Shown one piece after another: positions 1-8,640 of a DNA stretch of 64,000 nt. Each line of letters starts with the position of its first letter. Position 1 is the first letter of the stretch. The DNA lies in assembly GCF_000236805.1 (NCBI RefSeq), contig NZ_AGFX01000041.1:124001-188000 (forward strand). Reading direction: 5' to 3'. Position numbers and translations under genes: made by a program. This DNA is from Paenibacillus peoriae KCTC 3763. GTDB lineage: Bacteria > Bacillota > Bacilli > Paenibacillales > Paenibacillaceae. The notes under the pieces are model-generated. The model ran no database searches, was not told the DNA's origin, and was given only the letters and a program-made list of their open reading frames with translations.

Positions 1-154
1 TCAGGTCTTCATAGGCCACACCGCTTGGCTTGATAACAACCAATCCCTGCTCACGGTCGATACCGCTTACATTTCCCCAAGTAAAAGTAACCAGACCATG
101 CTTTGGAAGAGCCAGATTGGCCTCCCATACTTCCTTTTTCAATTGTTCCAACAT
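1..154 (-). CDS. araD: L-ribulose-5-phosphate 4-epimerase, N-terminal part only
   Basis: The visible 51 codons, read from the ATG at 154, begin [17 protein letters not shown] and continue with a TWGNVSG motif. This is the characteristic N-terminus of class II aldolase-fold epimerases of the AraD type, which convert L-ribulose-5-phosphate to D-xylulose-5-phosphate. The rest runs off the left edge. A good ribosome binding site (AAAAGGAG) lies about 6 nt upstream of the ATG. An AraR-type operator sits further upstream, and araR and araM follow, which supports the arabinose assignment. Confidence 0.93.
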   Translation of the reverse strand, partial: MLEQLKKEVWEANLALPKHGLVTFTWGNVSGIDREQGLVVIKPSGVAYEDL

Positions 155-272
155 GTATAAGACACTCCTTTTACTATCATTTCTGAAATCTGCAATGGAA
201 GTGACTGAACCCGACTTCAAATAGAAAATGACAGGAGGGCCGTAATGGCCCTTTACCCTTGGTTCCGCTTTC

Positions 273-295
273 ATTATACACTTGTACGTACAACT
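273..295 (-). promoter_or_regulatory. AraR operator and -10 box of araD
   Basis: Positions 280-295 hold ACTTGTACGTACAACT, a near match to the B. subtilis AraR operator (ATTTGTACGTACAAAT type). On the minus strand a TATAAT (273-278) directly follows. Repressor binding would therefore sit between the -35 and -10 regions of araD, and arabinose would relieve it. The operator match is seen; the regulation is inferred. Confidence 0.85.
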
Positions 296-360
296 TAGCC
301 AGTCTTTTTTTATCTCATTTTTCGATCAATTTCCACACCCGTTTTCAGAAAAAACATAGT

Positions 361-398
361 AAAAACAGCCTATTTTCTGCAATTGAGAAAACAGGCTG
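361..398 (-). terminator. Rho-independent terminator after araR
   Basis: On the minus strand a CAGCCTGTTTTCT arm pairs with AGAAAATAGGCTG across a short loop and is followed by TTTTTAC. It lies about 120 nt past the araR stop and separates araR from the araD promoter. Confidence 0.75.
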
Positions 399-516
399 CT
401 TGGTATGACGAGAAGCGTGATGAGAAGCATGTCAATAAAATATGCAGCTTAGAAGCTGTATTCTCACCAACTTGTCTTTACATGTTAAGAATAAAGAAAT
501 GGATATGTTTTTGTTT

Positions 517-1623
517 TTATGTTTCCCGGGTATATTCCGAAGCTGGTCCCGTGGATTCGCGAACAATAAGCTCAGGCGGTATAATCCACTGACGATCCTC
601 TTCACGATATCCCTTCTCTTCAATCATCGACAGCATGGTGTCGGCAGCACGCAGCCCCAATTCTTCCTTGGGGTGTCGAATGGTCGTTAGTTTGATTTCC
701 GTTGCTGTCGCCAAAAATGAATCATCAAACCCAATCAGCGATAAGTCAGTGGGAATGCTCAGGCCCGCCGAACGTACAATATCCAGCAGTCGAACAGCCA
801 GCTCATCATTATAGGTCACCCATCCGGTCGGGCGCTCCCCCGCCTCCATCGCCAACAGCTCCGATGCACGTTGTAACGGAAGCTCATTTTTTTCTTCTGT
901 CCGGTAAGTCGTTACTGCATTCGGGTGTAATGTCACCCCATATTTGCGGTGAGCAGCCACAAATCCCTTCATACGCAAAATTCCCTGCATATCATCGGTT
1001 TTGAAAAATCCGGCCAACCGTCGGTGACCCAGCTTGATCAAATGCTCAGCCGCCAAAAAGCCACCCTTTTCATCATCCACACGCAGACAAGGCGCATCCA
1101 TTTCCTCATAACGCGCATTGATCATCAAATAAGGGATTTGGCGATTTTCCACGGTCAAGTAATAATTCAAATTGGGATTGCGCTCCCCGCTTTTGGTCGG
1201 TTCAATAATAATCCCGCTCAGCGGCTGACTCAGCAGCATTTCCAGACACTGGCGTTCCTGCTCGGGGTCATTCCCTGTGCTGGACAGCAGCAGCTTGTAG
1301 CCCTGACGGCTTAATTTGGATTCAATTCCCTGTACAATAGAGGGAAAAATATAATCCGATATATAGGTCGTAACCACCCCAATCGTCCGTGGATCTTCAG
1401 GCTGCTTACGATCTCGTGTCGCGACAAAGGTCCCTTTGCCCTGCATGCGAAACAGCCAGCCTTCCTGTACCAGCTCGCCCAGCGCCTGACGCACTGTTTG
1501 CCGACTAACGGCAAATTGCTCAGACATTTCATGTTCAGATGGAAGCTGGCTTTGAGGCTCCAGTTTGGATGAATGAATCCATGATAAAATTTCCTGTTTA
1601 ACCTGTATATATTTGGGTGCCAT
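517..1623 (-). CDS. araR: Arabinose operon repressor AraR (GntR-type HTH plus LacI-type sensor)
   Basis: From the ATG at 1623 the protein has 368 residues. It has an N-terminal winged helix of the GntR family (about 1-70, with LPSEHEMSEQFAVSRQTVRQ) and a periplasmic-binding-protein-like sensor domain of the LacI/GalR type (IGVVTTYISDYIFPSIVQG onward). This fusion is the hallmark of AraR, a repressor released by L-arabinose. A longer reading frame starts at 1668. I prefer 1623 because MAPKYIQVKQ begins the HTH domain and GGAGGA sits 6 nt upstream. A palindromic AraR box overlaps its own upstream region, so autoregulation is likely. It follows araM by about 200 nt. Confidence 0.93.
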   Translation of the reverse strand: MAPKYIQVKQEILSWIHSSKLEPQSQLPSEHEMSEQFAVSRQTVRQALGELVQEGWLFRMQGKGTFVATRDRKQPEDPRTIGVVTTYISDYIFPSIVQGIESKLSRQGYKLLLSSTGNDPEQERQCLEMLLSQPLSGIIIEPTKSGERNPNLNYYLTVENRQIPYLMINARYEEMDAPCLRVDDEKGGFLAAEHLIKLGHRRLAGFFKTDDMQGILRMKGFVAAHRKYGVTLHPNAVTTYRTEEKNELPLQRASELLAMEAGERPTGWVTYNDELAVRLLDIVRSAGLSIPTDLSLIGFDDSFLATATEIKLTTIRHPKEELGLRAADTMLSMIEEKGYREEDRQWIIPPELIVRESTGPASEYTRET

Positions 1624-1686
1624 AATTTCCTCCGTACTTGCAATATCGTGTACCCGTTTGTATTCCACGATTATAGCATATCGTTC

Positions 1687-1702
1687 ATTTGTACATACAA
1701 AT
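1687..1702. promoter_or_regulatory. AraR operator upstream of araR
   Basis: ATTTGTACATACAAAT is a nearly perfect palindrome and matches the AraR operator pattern. It sits 64-79 nt upstream of the araR ATG, which suggests autorepression. Confidence 0.85.
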
Positions 1703-1820
1703 GTTATAGGAGCAGGATATCGTTGTATAGCTGCCGGAGGCGTAAACCCAATCGTTAATCCCTTCCTTGCTACACATGCTTAATTGAGTGTCTAAAAACC
1801 ATTTGTATAGATGCTGCACA

Positions 1821-2972
1821 TTACGAACGAAGCAGTTGATGCTCGTTCATATACTTGAGCCCTGTGTAGCGGTCACGCAAAGTATGGGCTGTGCGCAAAG
1901 CACGAGCAAGCTGCTCATCCGTAACCCCAAGCTCGGCAATCGTGGAGGGGCCCCCAACCTGAGCCAGCCATGCACGCATCTGTTCCGATGCAGGCAAGTC
2001 CCGATATACGTTTAAAGCCTCCACATCCTGGCTGGCAGCCAATTCCCTGTACATGTCAGACAGCAAAGCGGAAGCTACGCCCACTTTGGCACCATGCAAA
2101 ACCTGCTTGCGTCCCTCTGCAATAAAATCCATTTCAATTCGGTGGGAGATATGGTGTTCTCCCCCCGACGCTGGACGCGAATGATCGATCATCAGCATCG
2201 AAATACCGGAGGCAATCAGTGCATTCATCAGCACCTCGACGCCTGCCTTGCTGCCTGCCGCAATCTCATCGACATGCTCTACACAGGCACGTAAAGCCTC
2301 CTCGGTAATGCGGTTAGCCACGGGTGAATACGGCTCATTTCCCAAATCTCTGGATACATGCCAATCCGCTAATGAGGTGAATTTACCGAGCATATCGCCA
2401 AAGCCTGCGGCAGTCATCGTCTGTGGTGCACTCGCCAGCACGGACAGATCCGCAAAGATCGCTTCCGGCGGAACCGCCTGAAACGTTTGCTTGCTGCCGT
2501 CTACGATCAGCGGCGCACCTGCGGAGGTAAAACCATCCACGGAAGCGGCCGTTGGTATGGACAAGAACGGACGGTTCATTTTATAGCACACAAAGCGAAC
2601 CAGATCGTGAATCGTTCCTGAGCCTACAGCCAATACAGCCTGACTCTGATCCTTCACACCCAGCAGCACCTTCATAATGTAGGTTTCATCAGCGATGACA
2701 TCTCCCACAGCATTGGGAGGCAGCCGTACGACATCAACCGTCAACCCTGCCTCATGTATCAGCTTAGCCACCTTTTGGCCTGCCGCTGCCGAAGTATGCT
2801 CATCCTCTACCAAAGTTACATGACGATACCCCTGTTGGTTCAAATAAGGGACAATGGCTTCAAGCGCTCCATCACGCACCTCGATGAACAGCTCTACCTT
2901 GCGGTGGGGATGATCAGCGTTGCTTGCCTGCGCCTCTGCGTTCCACTGCTTGATCTGCTCATTCATATTCAT
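1821..2972 (-). CDS. araM: sn-glycerol-1-phosphate dehydrogenase (AraM/EgsA family)
   Basis: 383 residues from the ATG at 2972. The protein has the dehydroquinate synthase/iron-alcohol dehydrogenase fold: a nucleotide-binding VGSGTIHDLVR segment, then SIPTAASVDGFTSAGAP, and metal-binding histidines in HSRPASGGEHHISH. This pattern is typical of AraM, which reduces dihydroxyacetone phosphate to sn-glycerol-1-phosphate for heptaprenylglyceryl phosphate synthesis in Bacillus. The frame opens at 3005, but CAGGAGG is 9 nt before 2972, so that start is chosen. It is grouped with araR under an AraR-type operator, as araM is in the B. subtilis ara operon. Why a lipid enzyme is arabinose controlled is not understood. 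Confidence 0.9.
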   Translation of the reverse strand: MNMNEQIKQWNAEAQASNADHPHRKVELFIEVRDGALEAIVPYLNQQGYRHVTLVEDEHTSAAAGQKVAKLIHEAGLTVDVVRLPPNAVGDVIADETYIMKVLLGVKDQSQAVLAVGSGTIHDLVRFVCYKMNRPFLSIPTAASVDGFTSAGAPLIVDGSKQTFQAVPPEAIFADLSVLASAPQTMTAAGFGDMLGKFTSLADWHVSRDLGNEPYSPVANRITEEALRACVEHVDEIAAGSKAGVEVLMNALIASGISMLMIDHSRPASGGEHHISHRIEMDFIAEGRKQVLHGAKVGVASALLSDMYRELAASQDVEALNVYRDLPASEQMRAWLAQVGGPSTIAELGVTDEQLARALRTAHTLRDRYTGLKYMNEHQLLRS

Positions 2973-3037
2973 TTCATCAGCCTCCTGAAAAGGAATAATT
3001 TGCATAAGAATGACCCATAATGATAAAAAATTCAGTT

Positions 3038-3051
3038 TGAAAACGATTACT
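3038..3051. promoter_or_regulatory. Candidate cre (CcpA) site upstream of araM
   Basis: TGAAAACGATTACT matches the catabolite responsive element consensus TGWNANCGNTNWCA except at the last base. Together with the adjacent AraR box it would give combined induction and catabolite repression. Inference from motif only. Confidence 0.55.
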
Positions 3052-3055
3052 ACTC

Positions 3056-3071
3056 AATTGTACGCACAAGT
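3056..3071. promoter_or_regulatory. AraR operator upstream of araM
   Basis: AATTGTACGCACAAGT is a slightly degenerate AraR box, 84-99 nt upstream of the araM start and 66 nt before the divergent small membrane gene. A further half site (AGTACAAGTT) lies near 3094. Confidence 0.7.
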
Positions 3072-3137
3072 TGATGCCCAAGTCCAGAAAAAAGTACAAG
3101 TTACGATTGAATTCATGTTTTAGAAAGGAATATGATT

Positions 3138-3341
3138 ATGAAATATAGAACGGACATTGCCTGCTCGCTTGGATTGCTGGCAGGTACGACCTTTGGCAGC
3201 GGTATTGCTTTTTTGTTCGGCTGGCAAGCCTATCGAGCTCTGACCTCTGTCAGCGTCTTTGGCATTGCTGGAGTTATCATCACCATTGTCGTTTTCCGCT
3301 TGCTTCACCGCAAGTCGGTTTCTACGTCCAATTCCCGATAA
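3138..3341 (+). CDS. Small two-helix membrane protein, unknown function
   Basis: 67 residues from MKYRTDIA. Two hydrophobic stretches (about residues 8-29 and 37-55) are separated by WQAYRALTS, and a basic RLLHRKS tail follows. An AAAGGA lies 8 nt before the ATG at 3138; an in-frame ATG at 3132 is too close to it. The gene diverges from araM and shares the intergenic region with its operators. I do not recognise the family. Confidence 0.65.
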   Translation: MKYRTDIACSLGLLAGTTFGSGIAFLFGWQAYRALTSVSVFGIAGVIITIVVFRLLHRKSVSTSNSR

Positions 3342-3388
3342 ATTCAATTCGGTGGAATAACTCGCAATTTGTACCTGTCCGCATACAT

Positions 3389-3440
3389 AAAAAACGGGCC
3401 ACACAAGCTATTTGCAGCGCTTGAGTGTACCCGTTTTTAT
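3389..3440. terminator. Bidirectional terminator between the small membrane gene and fabV
   Basis: An AAAAAACGGG arm and CCCGTTTTT arm enclose a longer paired stem (ACACAAGC with GCTTGAGTGT). A/T runs on both sides let it serve both converging genes. Confidence 0.75.
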
Positions 3441-3458
3441 TTGACTCTTTTTTGCTTC

Positions 3459-4637
3459 TTAATTGGTGTGAACCTCTGGATCAACATCCAATTCATAATC
3501 AATTTCATCAAACCCGAATCCAAATAATTGAAGGAAATCCAGACGGTACTGTTCGAGGTCGCCCCGTTCAGACACGTTTTCTGTAGTGATCTCGGACCAG
3601 GCAGCTTTGACAGCCTCCTGCACATCCTCTCTCATTTCCCAGTTATCCAGACGAATGCGCCCTTCCTCATCCGTTTCCACAGTTGACCCGCTATAGAGCT
3701 TCTCGAACAGACGCTGCGCCTGCTCAATGCATCCTTCATGCAATCCCTTTTCTTTCATGACCTTAAACAGCAAGGAAATATACAGAGGCACAACAGGAAT
3801 AGCCGAACTCGATTGTGTAACAAGCGCTTTATTTACAGAAACGTAGGCTTTACCACGATAACGCTCCAGTTGCTTCGTTAACGTATGCGCTGTAGCTTCC
3901 AAATCGTTTTTGGCTTGACCAATCGTTCCTTTGCGATAGATGGCCTCCGTGATCTCCGGCCCAATATACGAGTAGGCCAGTGTGGTTACCCCGTCAGCCA
4001 GCAGCTCGGCTTCCTCCAGCGCCTTGAGCCATAAGGACCAATCTTCGCCACCCATGACCGTGATGGTGTTCTCAATTTCCTCCTGCGTAGCCGGTTCCAG
4101 CGTAATTTCCGATACGACGCCCGTATTCGTATTCACCGTTTTATTCGTAAACGGCTGTCCGATGGGCTTGAGAACGGAATTAAAGGTTTCACCCGTATCT
4201 GGATGGGTCCGCCGCGGTGAGGCGACACTATACACAATCAGGTCTACCTTGCCCAGCTTTTCCTTTACAAGCTTCAACGTCTCCTGCTTAATTTCATGGG
4301 AAAAAGCATCTCCATTAATGCTTTCCGCTATGTAGCCAGCCGCTCTGGCCGCTCTTTCAAAGGCCACAGTGTTGTACCAGCCTGCCGAAGCCGTGCGTCC
4401 CTCTGCCGCAGGGCGTTCATAGGAAACACCTATGGTATCCGCCCCCATACCGAAGCTCGCAGCAATGCGGGAAGCCAGTCCATAGCCTGTGGATGCACCG
4501 ATCACAAGTACCTTTTTAGCTCCTTGTATAGCCGTGCTGTCTTTGATGTAGTCGATTTGACGATTGACATGAGCCGCACATCCTGCAGGATGCGCAGTCG
4601 TACATATGAAACCACGAATTTTCGGTTTAATAATCAT
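3459..4637 (-). CDS. fabV: Enoyl-[acyl-carrier-protein] reductase, FabV type
   Basis: 392 residues, close to the roughly 400 usual for FabV. It starts MIIKPKIRGFICTTAHP, has an NAD-binding GASTGYG at about 47-53 and the FabV active-site spacing Y-x8-K in IYRKGTIGQAK. FabV carries out the NADH-dependent last reduction of the fatty acid elongation cycle and is intrinsically insensitive to triclosan. The frame extends to 4790, but the extension has no family character; AGGGGGA lies upstream of the ATG at 4637. It stands alone between two terminators. Confidence 0.93.
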   Translation of the reverse strand: MIIKPKIRGFICTTAHPAGCAAHVNRQIDYIKDSTAIQGAKKVLVIGASTGYGLASRIAASFGMGADTIGVSYERPAAEGRTASAGWYNTVAFERAARAAGYIAESINGDAFSHEIKQETLKLVKEKLGKVDLIVYSVASPRRTHPDTGETFNSVLKPIGQPFTNKTVNTNTGVVSEITLEPATQEEIENTITVMGGEDWSLWLKALEEAELLADGVTTLAYSYIGPEITEAIYRKGTIGQAKNDLEATAHTLTKQLERYRGKAYVSVNKALVTQSSSAIPVVPLYISLLFKVMKEKGLHEGCIEQAQRLFEKLYSGSTVETDEEGRIRLDNWEMREDVQEAVKAAWSEITTENVSERGDLEQYRLDFLQLFGFGFDEIDYELDVDPEVHTN

Positions 4638-4793
4638 TGTAAGGGTCCCCCTATTTAGGCATTCATTTAATATCGATGGAATGGTTGTCCAGTCATAACT
4701 ATATAGTAAAATAGCCTGCGGCTCAACCTGTGACATATTCATTATCTCGCACTTCTGTTGGTCACAGACAATCATGCTGAGAAGTAACAACTA

Positions 4794-4830
4794 AAAACGA
4801 GCATTCCAGTAAAGGATTGCTCGTTTTAGG
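4794..4830. terminator. Terminator downstream of the OYE gene
   Basis: AAAACGAGCA pairs with TGCTCGTTTT around a short interior region, with T-rich ends on both strands. It lies 37 nt after the stop of the next minus-strand gene. Confidence 0.75.
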
Positions 4831-4866
4831 CAAAGACATTGTTTAAGTTCAGTATAAATTTATCGA

Positions 4867-5907
4867 TCAAGAAAGTGTTTTAAGTGCTTCAGGAGTGAAC
4901 GGCACTAATTCGTCCAATCTTCCGTCCCGAATTTTGCTGGCCCAAGCAGGATCTACCAGCAATGCTCTGCCGATAGCAACCAGATCAAATTCTTCATTTT
5001 CGAACTTTTGAACCAATCCCTCGATACTTGCGTTGCCAGCACCTTTTCCTTCGGTGAAGAGTGTCATGAAATCACCATCCAGGCCAATCGAACCAACAGT
5101 GATGGTTGGTTTGCCTGTGATTTGTTTAACCCAGCCGGCAAGATTCAAGTCAGATCCTTCAAATTCAGGTTCCCAGAATCGACGAGTTGAGCAGTGGAAT
5201 ATATCCACGCCCGCATCAACCAAAGGCTGCAGAAATTGTTTTAGCTCGTCCGGTGTTTTGGCCAATTTAGCTGTATAATCCGTTCCCTTCCACTGCGAAA
5301 TACGCAACACAATCGTGAAATCAGGACCGGCTGCACCACGACAAGCTCTGACCACTTCTTCAGCAAAGCGGGTACGTGCAATCATGCTGCCTCCGTAGCG
5401 GTCTGTACGTTCATTGGTTTTCTCCCAGAAGAACTGGTCAATCAAATAGCCGTGAGCTCCGTGGATTTCGATTCCATCAAATCCAATGCGCTTGGCCTCA
5501 CCTGCCGCTTGTGCAAAAGCATCCACAATTTCACTGATATCGGATTCGGAGTAGTCATTAACGTTGCCCCGTGCGCCCATGTGCCAGATTTGAGGAATAA
5601 TCTTCCCCCCTACCTCATGTACTTCGGACACCACGTTGGCCCAACCATTTAATGCTTCTTCACCATAGAAGAAAGGTACATCCTTCTGATTGGATGAATC
5701 AGCATGATTAACTACTGTGCCTTCTGTCACGATGAGGCCAACGCTATTTTCAGCTCTCCGGCGATAATACGCGGCAACATCTGGCCCTGGAACGCCATTA
5801 GGAGATAGATTTCGAGTCATTGGTGCCATTACTACACGATTGGACAAAGTAAGATTTCCCAAAGTAAACGGACGAAATAATGGTTGTACAGATTCGGAAT
5901 AAGACAT
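4867..5907 (-). CDS. Old Yellow Enzyme family NADH:flavin oxidoreductase, shortened
   Basis: 346 residues with the FMN-barrel layout: FRPFTLGNLTLSNRVVMAPM at the N-terminus, IEIHGAHGYLIDQFFW (substrate-binding His pair) and IGRALLVDP near the end. Members reduce activated C=C bonds using FMN and NAD(P)H. Between PQIWHMGA and SESDISEIVDAF the protein is about 30 residues shorter than usual relatives, lacking the loop that normally follows the WH.GR-like motif. The frame is otherwise clean. A TTGGAGG site precedes the ATG. It lies 53 nt after namA in the same direction and is probably co-transcribed. The substrate is unknown. Confidence 0.85.
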   Translation of the reverse strand: MSYSESVQPLFRPFTLGNLTLSNRVVMAPMTRNLSPNGVPGPDVAAYYRRRAENSVGLIVTEGTVVNHADSSNQKDVPFFYGEEALNGWANVVSEVHEVGGKIIPQIWHMGARGNVNDYSESDISEIVDAFAQAAGEAKRIGFDGIEIHGAHGYLIDQFFWEKTNERTDRYGGSMIARTRFAEEVVRACRGAAGPDFTIVLRISQWKGTDYTAKLAKTPDELKQFLQPLVDAGVDIFHCSTRRFWEPEFEGSDLNLAGWVKQITGKPTITVGSIGLDGDFMTLFTEGKGAGNASIEGLVQKFENEEFDLVAIGRALLVDPAWASKIRDGRLDELVPFTPEALKTLS

Positions 5908-5960
5908 AGTAAACCTCCAATGTTATTGAGTCCGGTATAAATTGATTTATAAAGTAGGAC

Positions 5961-6983
5961 TTAGAATCCTGTAGTATACTGTGTAGGGATTGCAGTTTCT
6001 TTTCTCAATTTTGATGCGGCTTCCAGTACCCAATAAGGATTTCTCAACAGCCCTCTACCCACAGCAACCAAATCGGCCTCTTCATTTCCGATAACTGCAT
6101 TCGCCAAAGTTGGATCATCGAGTCTTCCAACCGCCATTACCGGAATATCCAGAGCTTCTTTGATATCTTTTGCCAAGGGAACTTGATACGCTGCGTGAGT
6201 TCCTGGTCTGCCCCATGCAGCTATCGGTCCCTCACCGCCGGATGAAATATCAAACATGTCTACTCCTGCTTTTTGATATTCCTTGGCAAAAGCAATGCTT
6301 TCTTTAATACCATATCCACCTTCTACGTATTCTTTGGCGGAAATACGCATGATGAGCGGCATGTCTTCCGGCATTTCGCCCTTTGCTGCCTGAATGATCT
6401 CCCGGCCAAAAAGGGTAAGGTCTTTACCATATTCATCTTCCCGTCTGTTCGTAAGCGGTGAATGAAATTGATGAATCAAATAGCCATGTGCACCATGAAT
6501 TTCAATGGAGTCAAATCCAGCTTTGACAGCGCGAGCTACAGCAACACGGAATTTCTCCACCAGTCCTTTAACCTCTTCTGTTGTAAGCGCGCGAGGTTGT
6601 TTTGAATTTTCATCAAATGCAATGGCAGACGGTGCTACAGGAACTTCAGCATCTTCCGCTTTGCGTCCAGCATGCGCGATCTGAATTCCCACTTTGGCAC
6701 CGTAACTGTGACAAGCATCTACAATCCGTTTGAGAGCAGGAATCTGTTCATCTGACCACAAACCAAGATCAAAATCGGAGATCCGGCCATCTGGTTCTAC
6801 ATCTGTCATTTCAATTATGATAAAGCCGGTTCCACCTATCGCACGGCTAACGTAGTGTATATAATGCCAATCTGTAGCAATTCCATCCTTTTTGTCAACC
6901 GAGTATTGGCACATTGGCGGCATAACTACGCGATTTTTCAATTCCAAACCTTTAATTGTATAGGGACTAAATAAATCTTTCAT
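5961..6983 (-). CDS. namA: NADPH dehydrogenase NamA (YqjM-type Old Yellow Enzyme)
   Basis: 340 residues, the usual length. PPMCQYS near residue 25 carries the redox-sensing Cys and Tyr of the YqjM subclass. IEIHGAHGYLIHQFHSP holds the substrate-binding His pair, and VAVGRGLLRNPYW contacts FMN phosphate. YqjM enzymes reduce alpha,beta-unsaturated carbonyls, nitro compounds and quinones. GAGGAG lies 13 nt upstream of the ATG. The upstream region has a GCATGCATTT box shared with two other promoters here, suggesting a common regulator, possibly the MarR protein at 9661. Confidence 0.93.
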   Translation of the reverse strand: MKDLFSPYTIKGLELKNRVVMPPMCQYSVDKKDGIATDWHYIHYVSRAIGGTGFIIIEMTDVEPDGRISDFDLGLWSDEQIPALKRIVDACHSYGAKVGIQIAHAGRKAEDAEVPVAPSAIAFDENSKQPRALTTEEVKGLVEKFRVAVARAVKAGFDSIEIHGAHGYLIHQFHSPLTNRREDEYGKDLTLFGREIIQAAKGEMPEDMPLIMRISAKEYVEGGYGIKESIAFAKEYQKAGVDMFDISSGGEGPIAAWGRPGTHAAYQVPLAKDIKEALDIPVMAVGRLDDPTLANAVIGNEEADLVAVGRGLLRNPYWVLEAASKLRKETAIPTQYTTGF

Positions 6984-7027
6984 GTGAGAAAGACTCCTCT
7001 CCGATTTATATTGTGAAACACGTCAAC

Positions 7028-7048
7028 AAAATGCATGCACGCGCATAT
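7028..7048. promoter_or_regulatory. Shared operator-like box upstream of namA
   Basis: AAATGCATGCACGCGCAT contains the decamer AAATGCATGC (7029-7038), the reverse complement of GCATGCATTT found upstream of 7680 and 9384. It is 46-55 nt from the namA start. Candidate MarR site by inference. Confidence 0.6.
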
Positions 7049-7314
7049 ATAATAACATGTTTATTTCATTTGTCAACTATAGACATGATTTCAAAATTCA
7101 AAACTTTATGATCATCTTTTGGTTAATATGCTGCATCAGATCTTCTTTATCAGTGCCTTCAAGTTCAGGATTAAGTGATCTTTCCTCAAGTTTTCCTGTA
7201 AGACTCGGTCATTCAGTATTGTAAATCATTAGCAAAACAGCTCGGATCACAGCCACTTTTGTGGCATGATTCGAGCCATTATTTATTGAGGTTTCGAATG
7301 AAAAATTTTTATAA

Positions 7315-7680
7315 TCAATATTGATGGAACACCTTGGAGATTACTTTCCATTCGCCGTCTACTTTAAGAAGTGTGTGGTAATCGGCATATTCCACTTCTG
7401 GGCTTTCCAAAATAACACGAACTACGGCAACAGTAACCGCAACATCAAGAACATCAATTCTGTATTGAAGATCTTTTGCCGGTCCCAGCGTGTCAATCAG
7501 ATCATACAGATTTTGAATAGAACCTTCGCTGAGTTTTCCGTCATTCGTGTATCCATACATAATGGCATCTTTATGGAAAGTGGATTTCATCACTTCGCCC
7601 TTGCCCACAATATTCCCTTCGATATAACCATTCATTGCATTTACGATTGCTTCATAATCCTTCAAAGTTACTCTGCTCAT
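7315..7680 (-). CDS. NTF2-fold (lumazine-binding/SnoaL-like) protein
   Basis: 121 residues, one domain. An N-terminal helix (YEAIVNAMNGYIEGN) is followed by a TFHKDAIMYGY strand region and the terminal LLKVDGEWKVISKVFHQY, typical of the nuclear transport factor 2/SnoaL superfamily (putative lumazine-binding subgroup). Members bind small hydrophobic molecules; some are isomerases or cyclases. GAGGAG precedes the ATG. It is monocistronic between namA and an OYE remnant and has the shared GCATGCATTT box in its leader, so it probably belongs to the same stress regulon. Confidence 0.8.
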   Translation of the reverse strand: MSRVTLKDYEAIVNAMNGYIEGNIVGKGEVMKSTFHKDAIMYGYTNDGKLSEGSIQNLYDLIDTLGPAKDLQYRIDVLDVAVTVAVVRVILESPEVEYADYHTLLKVDGEWKVISKVFHQY

Positions 7681-7705
7681 TATTCATTACTCCTCTAATT
7701 TTATT

Positions 7706-7723
7706 TGCTTGCGCATGCATTTA
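7706..7723. promoter_or_regulatory. Shared operator-like box upstream of the NTF2 gene
   Basis: TGCTTGCGCATGCATTTA, with GCATGCATTT at 7713-7722, is nearly identical to the box at 9450-9467. It sits 33-42 nt before the start codon at 7680. Confidence 0.65.
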
Positions 7724-7747
7724 TATTATTTGATGCTTAGAATCCTG

Positions 7748-7956
7748 TCAAGCATCAATGAGAAACCCATGCGCTGCGTGGATTTCAACACCGTCAAACC
7801 CTGCTTCTATCACACGTTTCGTCGTTTCCCCCAAACGCCTTAACCATATCCAAAATTTCTTCATGCGAAAGAGCATGCGGCGCTTCCCCTAACGGTTGAC
7901 CCTGCATGCCACTAGCCAATTTTTGTAAACTTGGTGCAACCTCTTTTTCAAACTTT
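7748..7956 (-). pseudogene. Internal fragment of an Old Yellow Enzyme
   Basis: The minus strand encodes FEKEVAPSLQKLASGMQGQP, then EAPHALSHEEILDMVKAFG. After a one-base frame change it encodes ETTKRVIEAGFDGVEIHAAH, and then a stop at 7748. This is the middle of an NADH:flavin oxidoreductase, ending right after the HAAHG substrate motif. It lacks N- and C-terminal parts and has a frameshift, so it is a dead remnant. It overlaps the 3' end of the next gene by a few bases. Confidence 0.82.
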
Positions 7957-8592
7957 TTTCAATGCATCGGCAATCAAATCGTCACCAGCAATCAAGTCAA
8001 ACGCACGCTTATAGGTGTGTTTCTCATCCAAAGCGGTCACAATGGCACGGGCTACATCTTCACGAGGGATACTGCCATAGGCGATATTCTCCGCAGCAGC
8101 CACTTTCCCTGTACCAGATTCATTCAAAAGAATCCCAGGTCTTATGATGGTGTAGTTCAAACTGCTGCTTTCCAGCACTCTATCCGCATAATGCTTCGCT
8201 GCATAATAGGGGAGGATATTATCATGCCAGTTCTTCCGGTTATTCGCCTGAATTGCACTGACCATAATAAAACGGTCAATGCCTGCTTTTTCAGCTGCTT
8301 CAATTGTTTTTCCAGCACCATCCAGATCAATTAACAACGTTTTATCATATCCCGTTTTTCCACCAGAGCCAGCTGTAAATACTATAGCATCGCACCCCTT
8401 GACAGCTTCTGTGATGGAGTCTACAGTCCCCTCCAAGTCCGCAAGAACCGTTTCGACGCCCTGCTTTTCATATGCATCAGCTTGTTCTTGTTGCCGAACC
8501 ATCGCACGGGCTGTGTGCTCTTTGCTTTCTTTCAAAAGTTGGATGAGGCGTTGTCCAATTTGTCCATTTGATCCTACCACCAAAACCTTCAT
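7948..8592 (-). CDS. NAD(P)-binding NmrA/atypical SDR protein (YhfK-like)
   Basis: 214 residues. VVGSNGQIGQRL at about 4-15 is the glycine-rich dinucleotide loop of atypical SDRs. AIVFTAGSGGKTGYDK, VSAIQA and YYAAKHYADRVL follow the YhfK/SDR_a5 pattern. These proteins are putative NAD(P)H-dependent reductases or redox sensors; the substrate is unknown. GGAGGAG lies 7 nt upstream of the ATG. It follows the SDR at 8641 by 48 nt in the same direction, so the two are likely one transcript. Confidence 0.85.
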   Translation of the reverse strand: MKVLVVGSNGQIGQRLIQLLKESKEHTARAMVRQQEQADAYEKQGVETVLADLEGTVDSITEAVKGCDAIVFTAGSGGKTGYDKTLLIDLDGAGKTIEAAEKAGIDRFIMVSAIQANNRKNWHDNILPYYAAKHYADRVLESSSLNYTIIRPGILLNESGTGKVAAAENIAYGSIPREDVARAIVTALDEKHTYKRAFDLIAGDDLIADALKKV

Positions 8593-8640
8593 CTAATCAC
8601 TCCTCCTTATTAGATTTTTCCTCTCCCATTAACTTGAATA

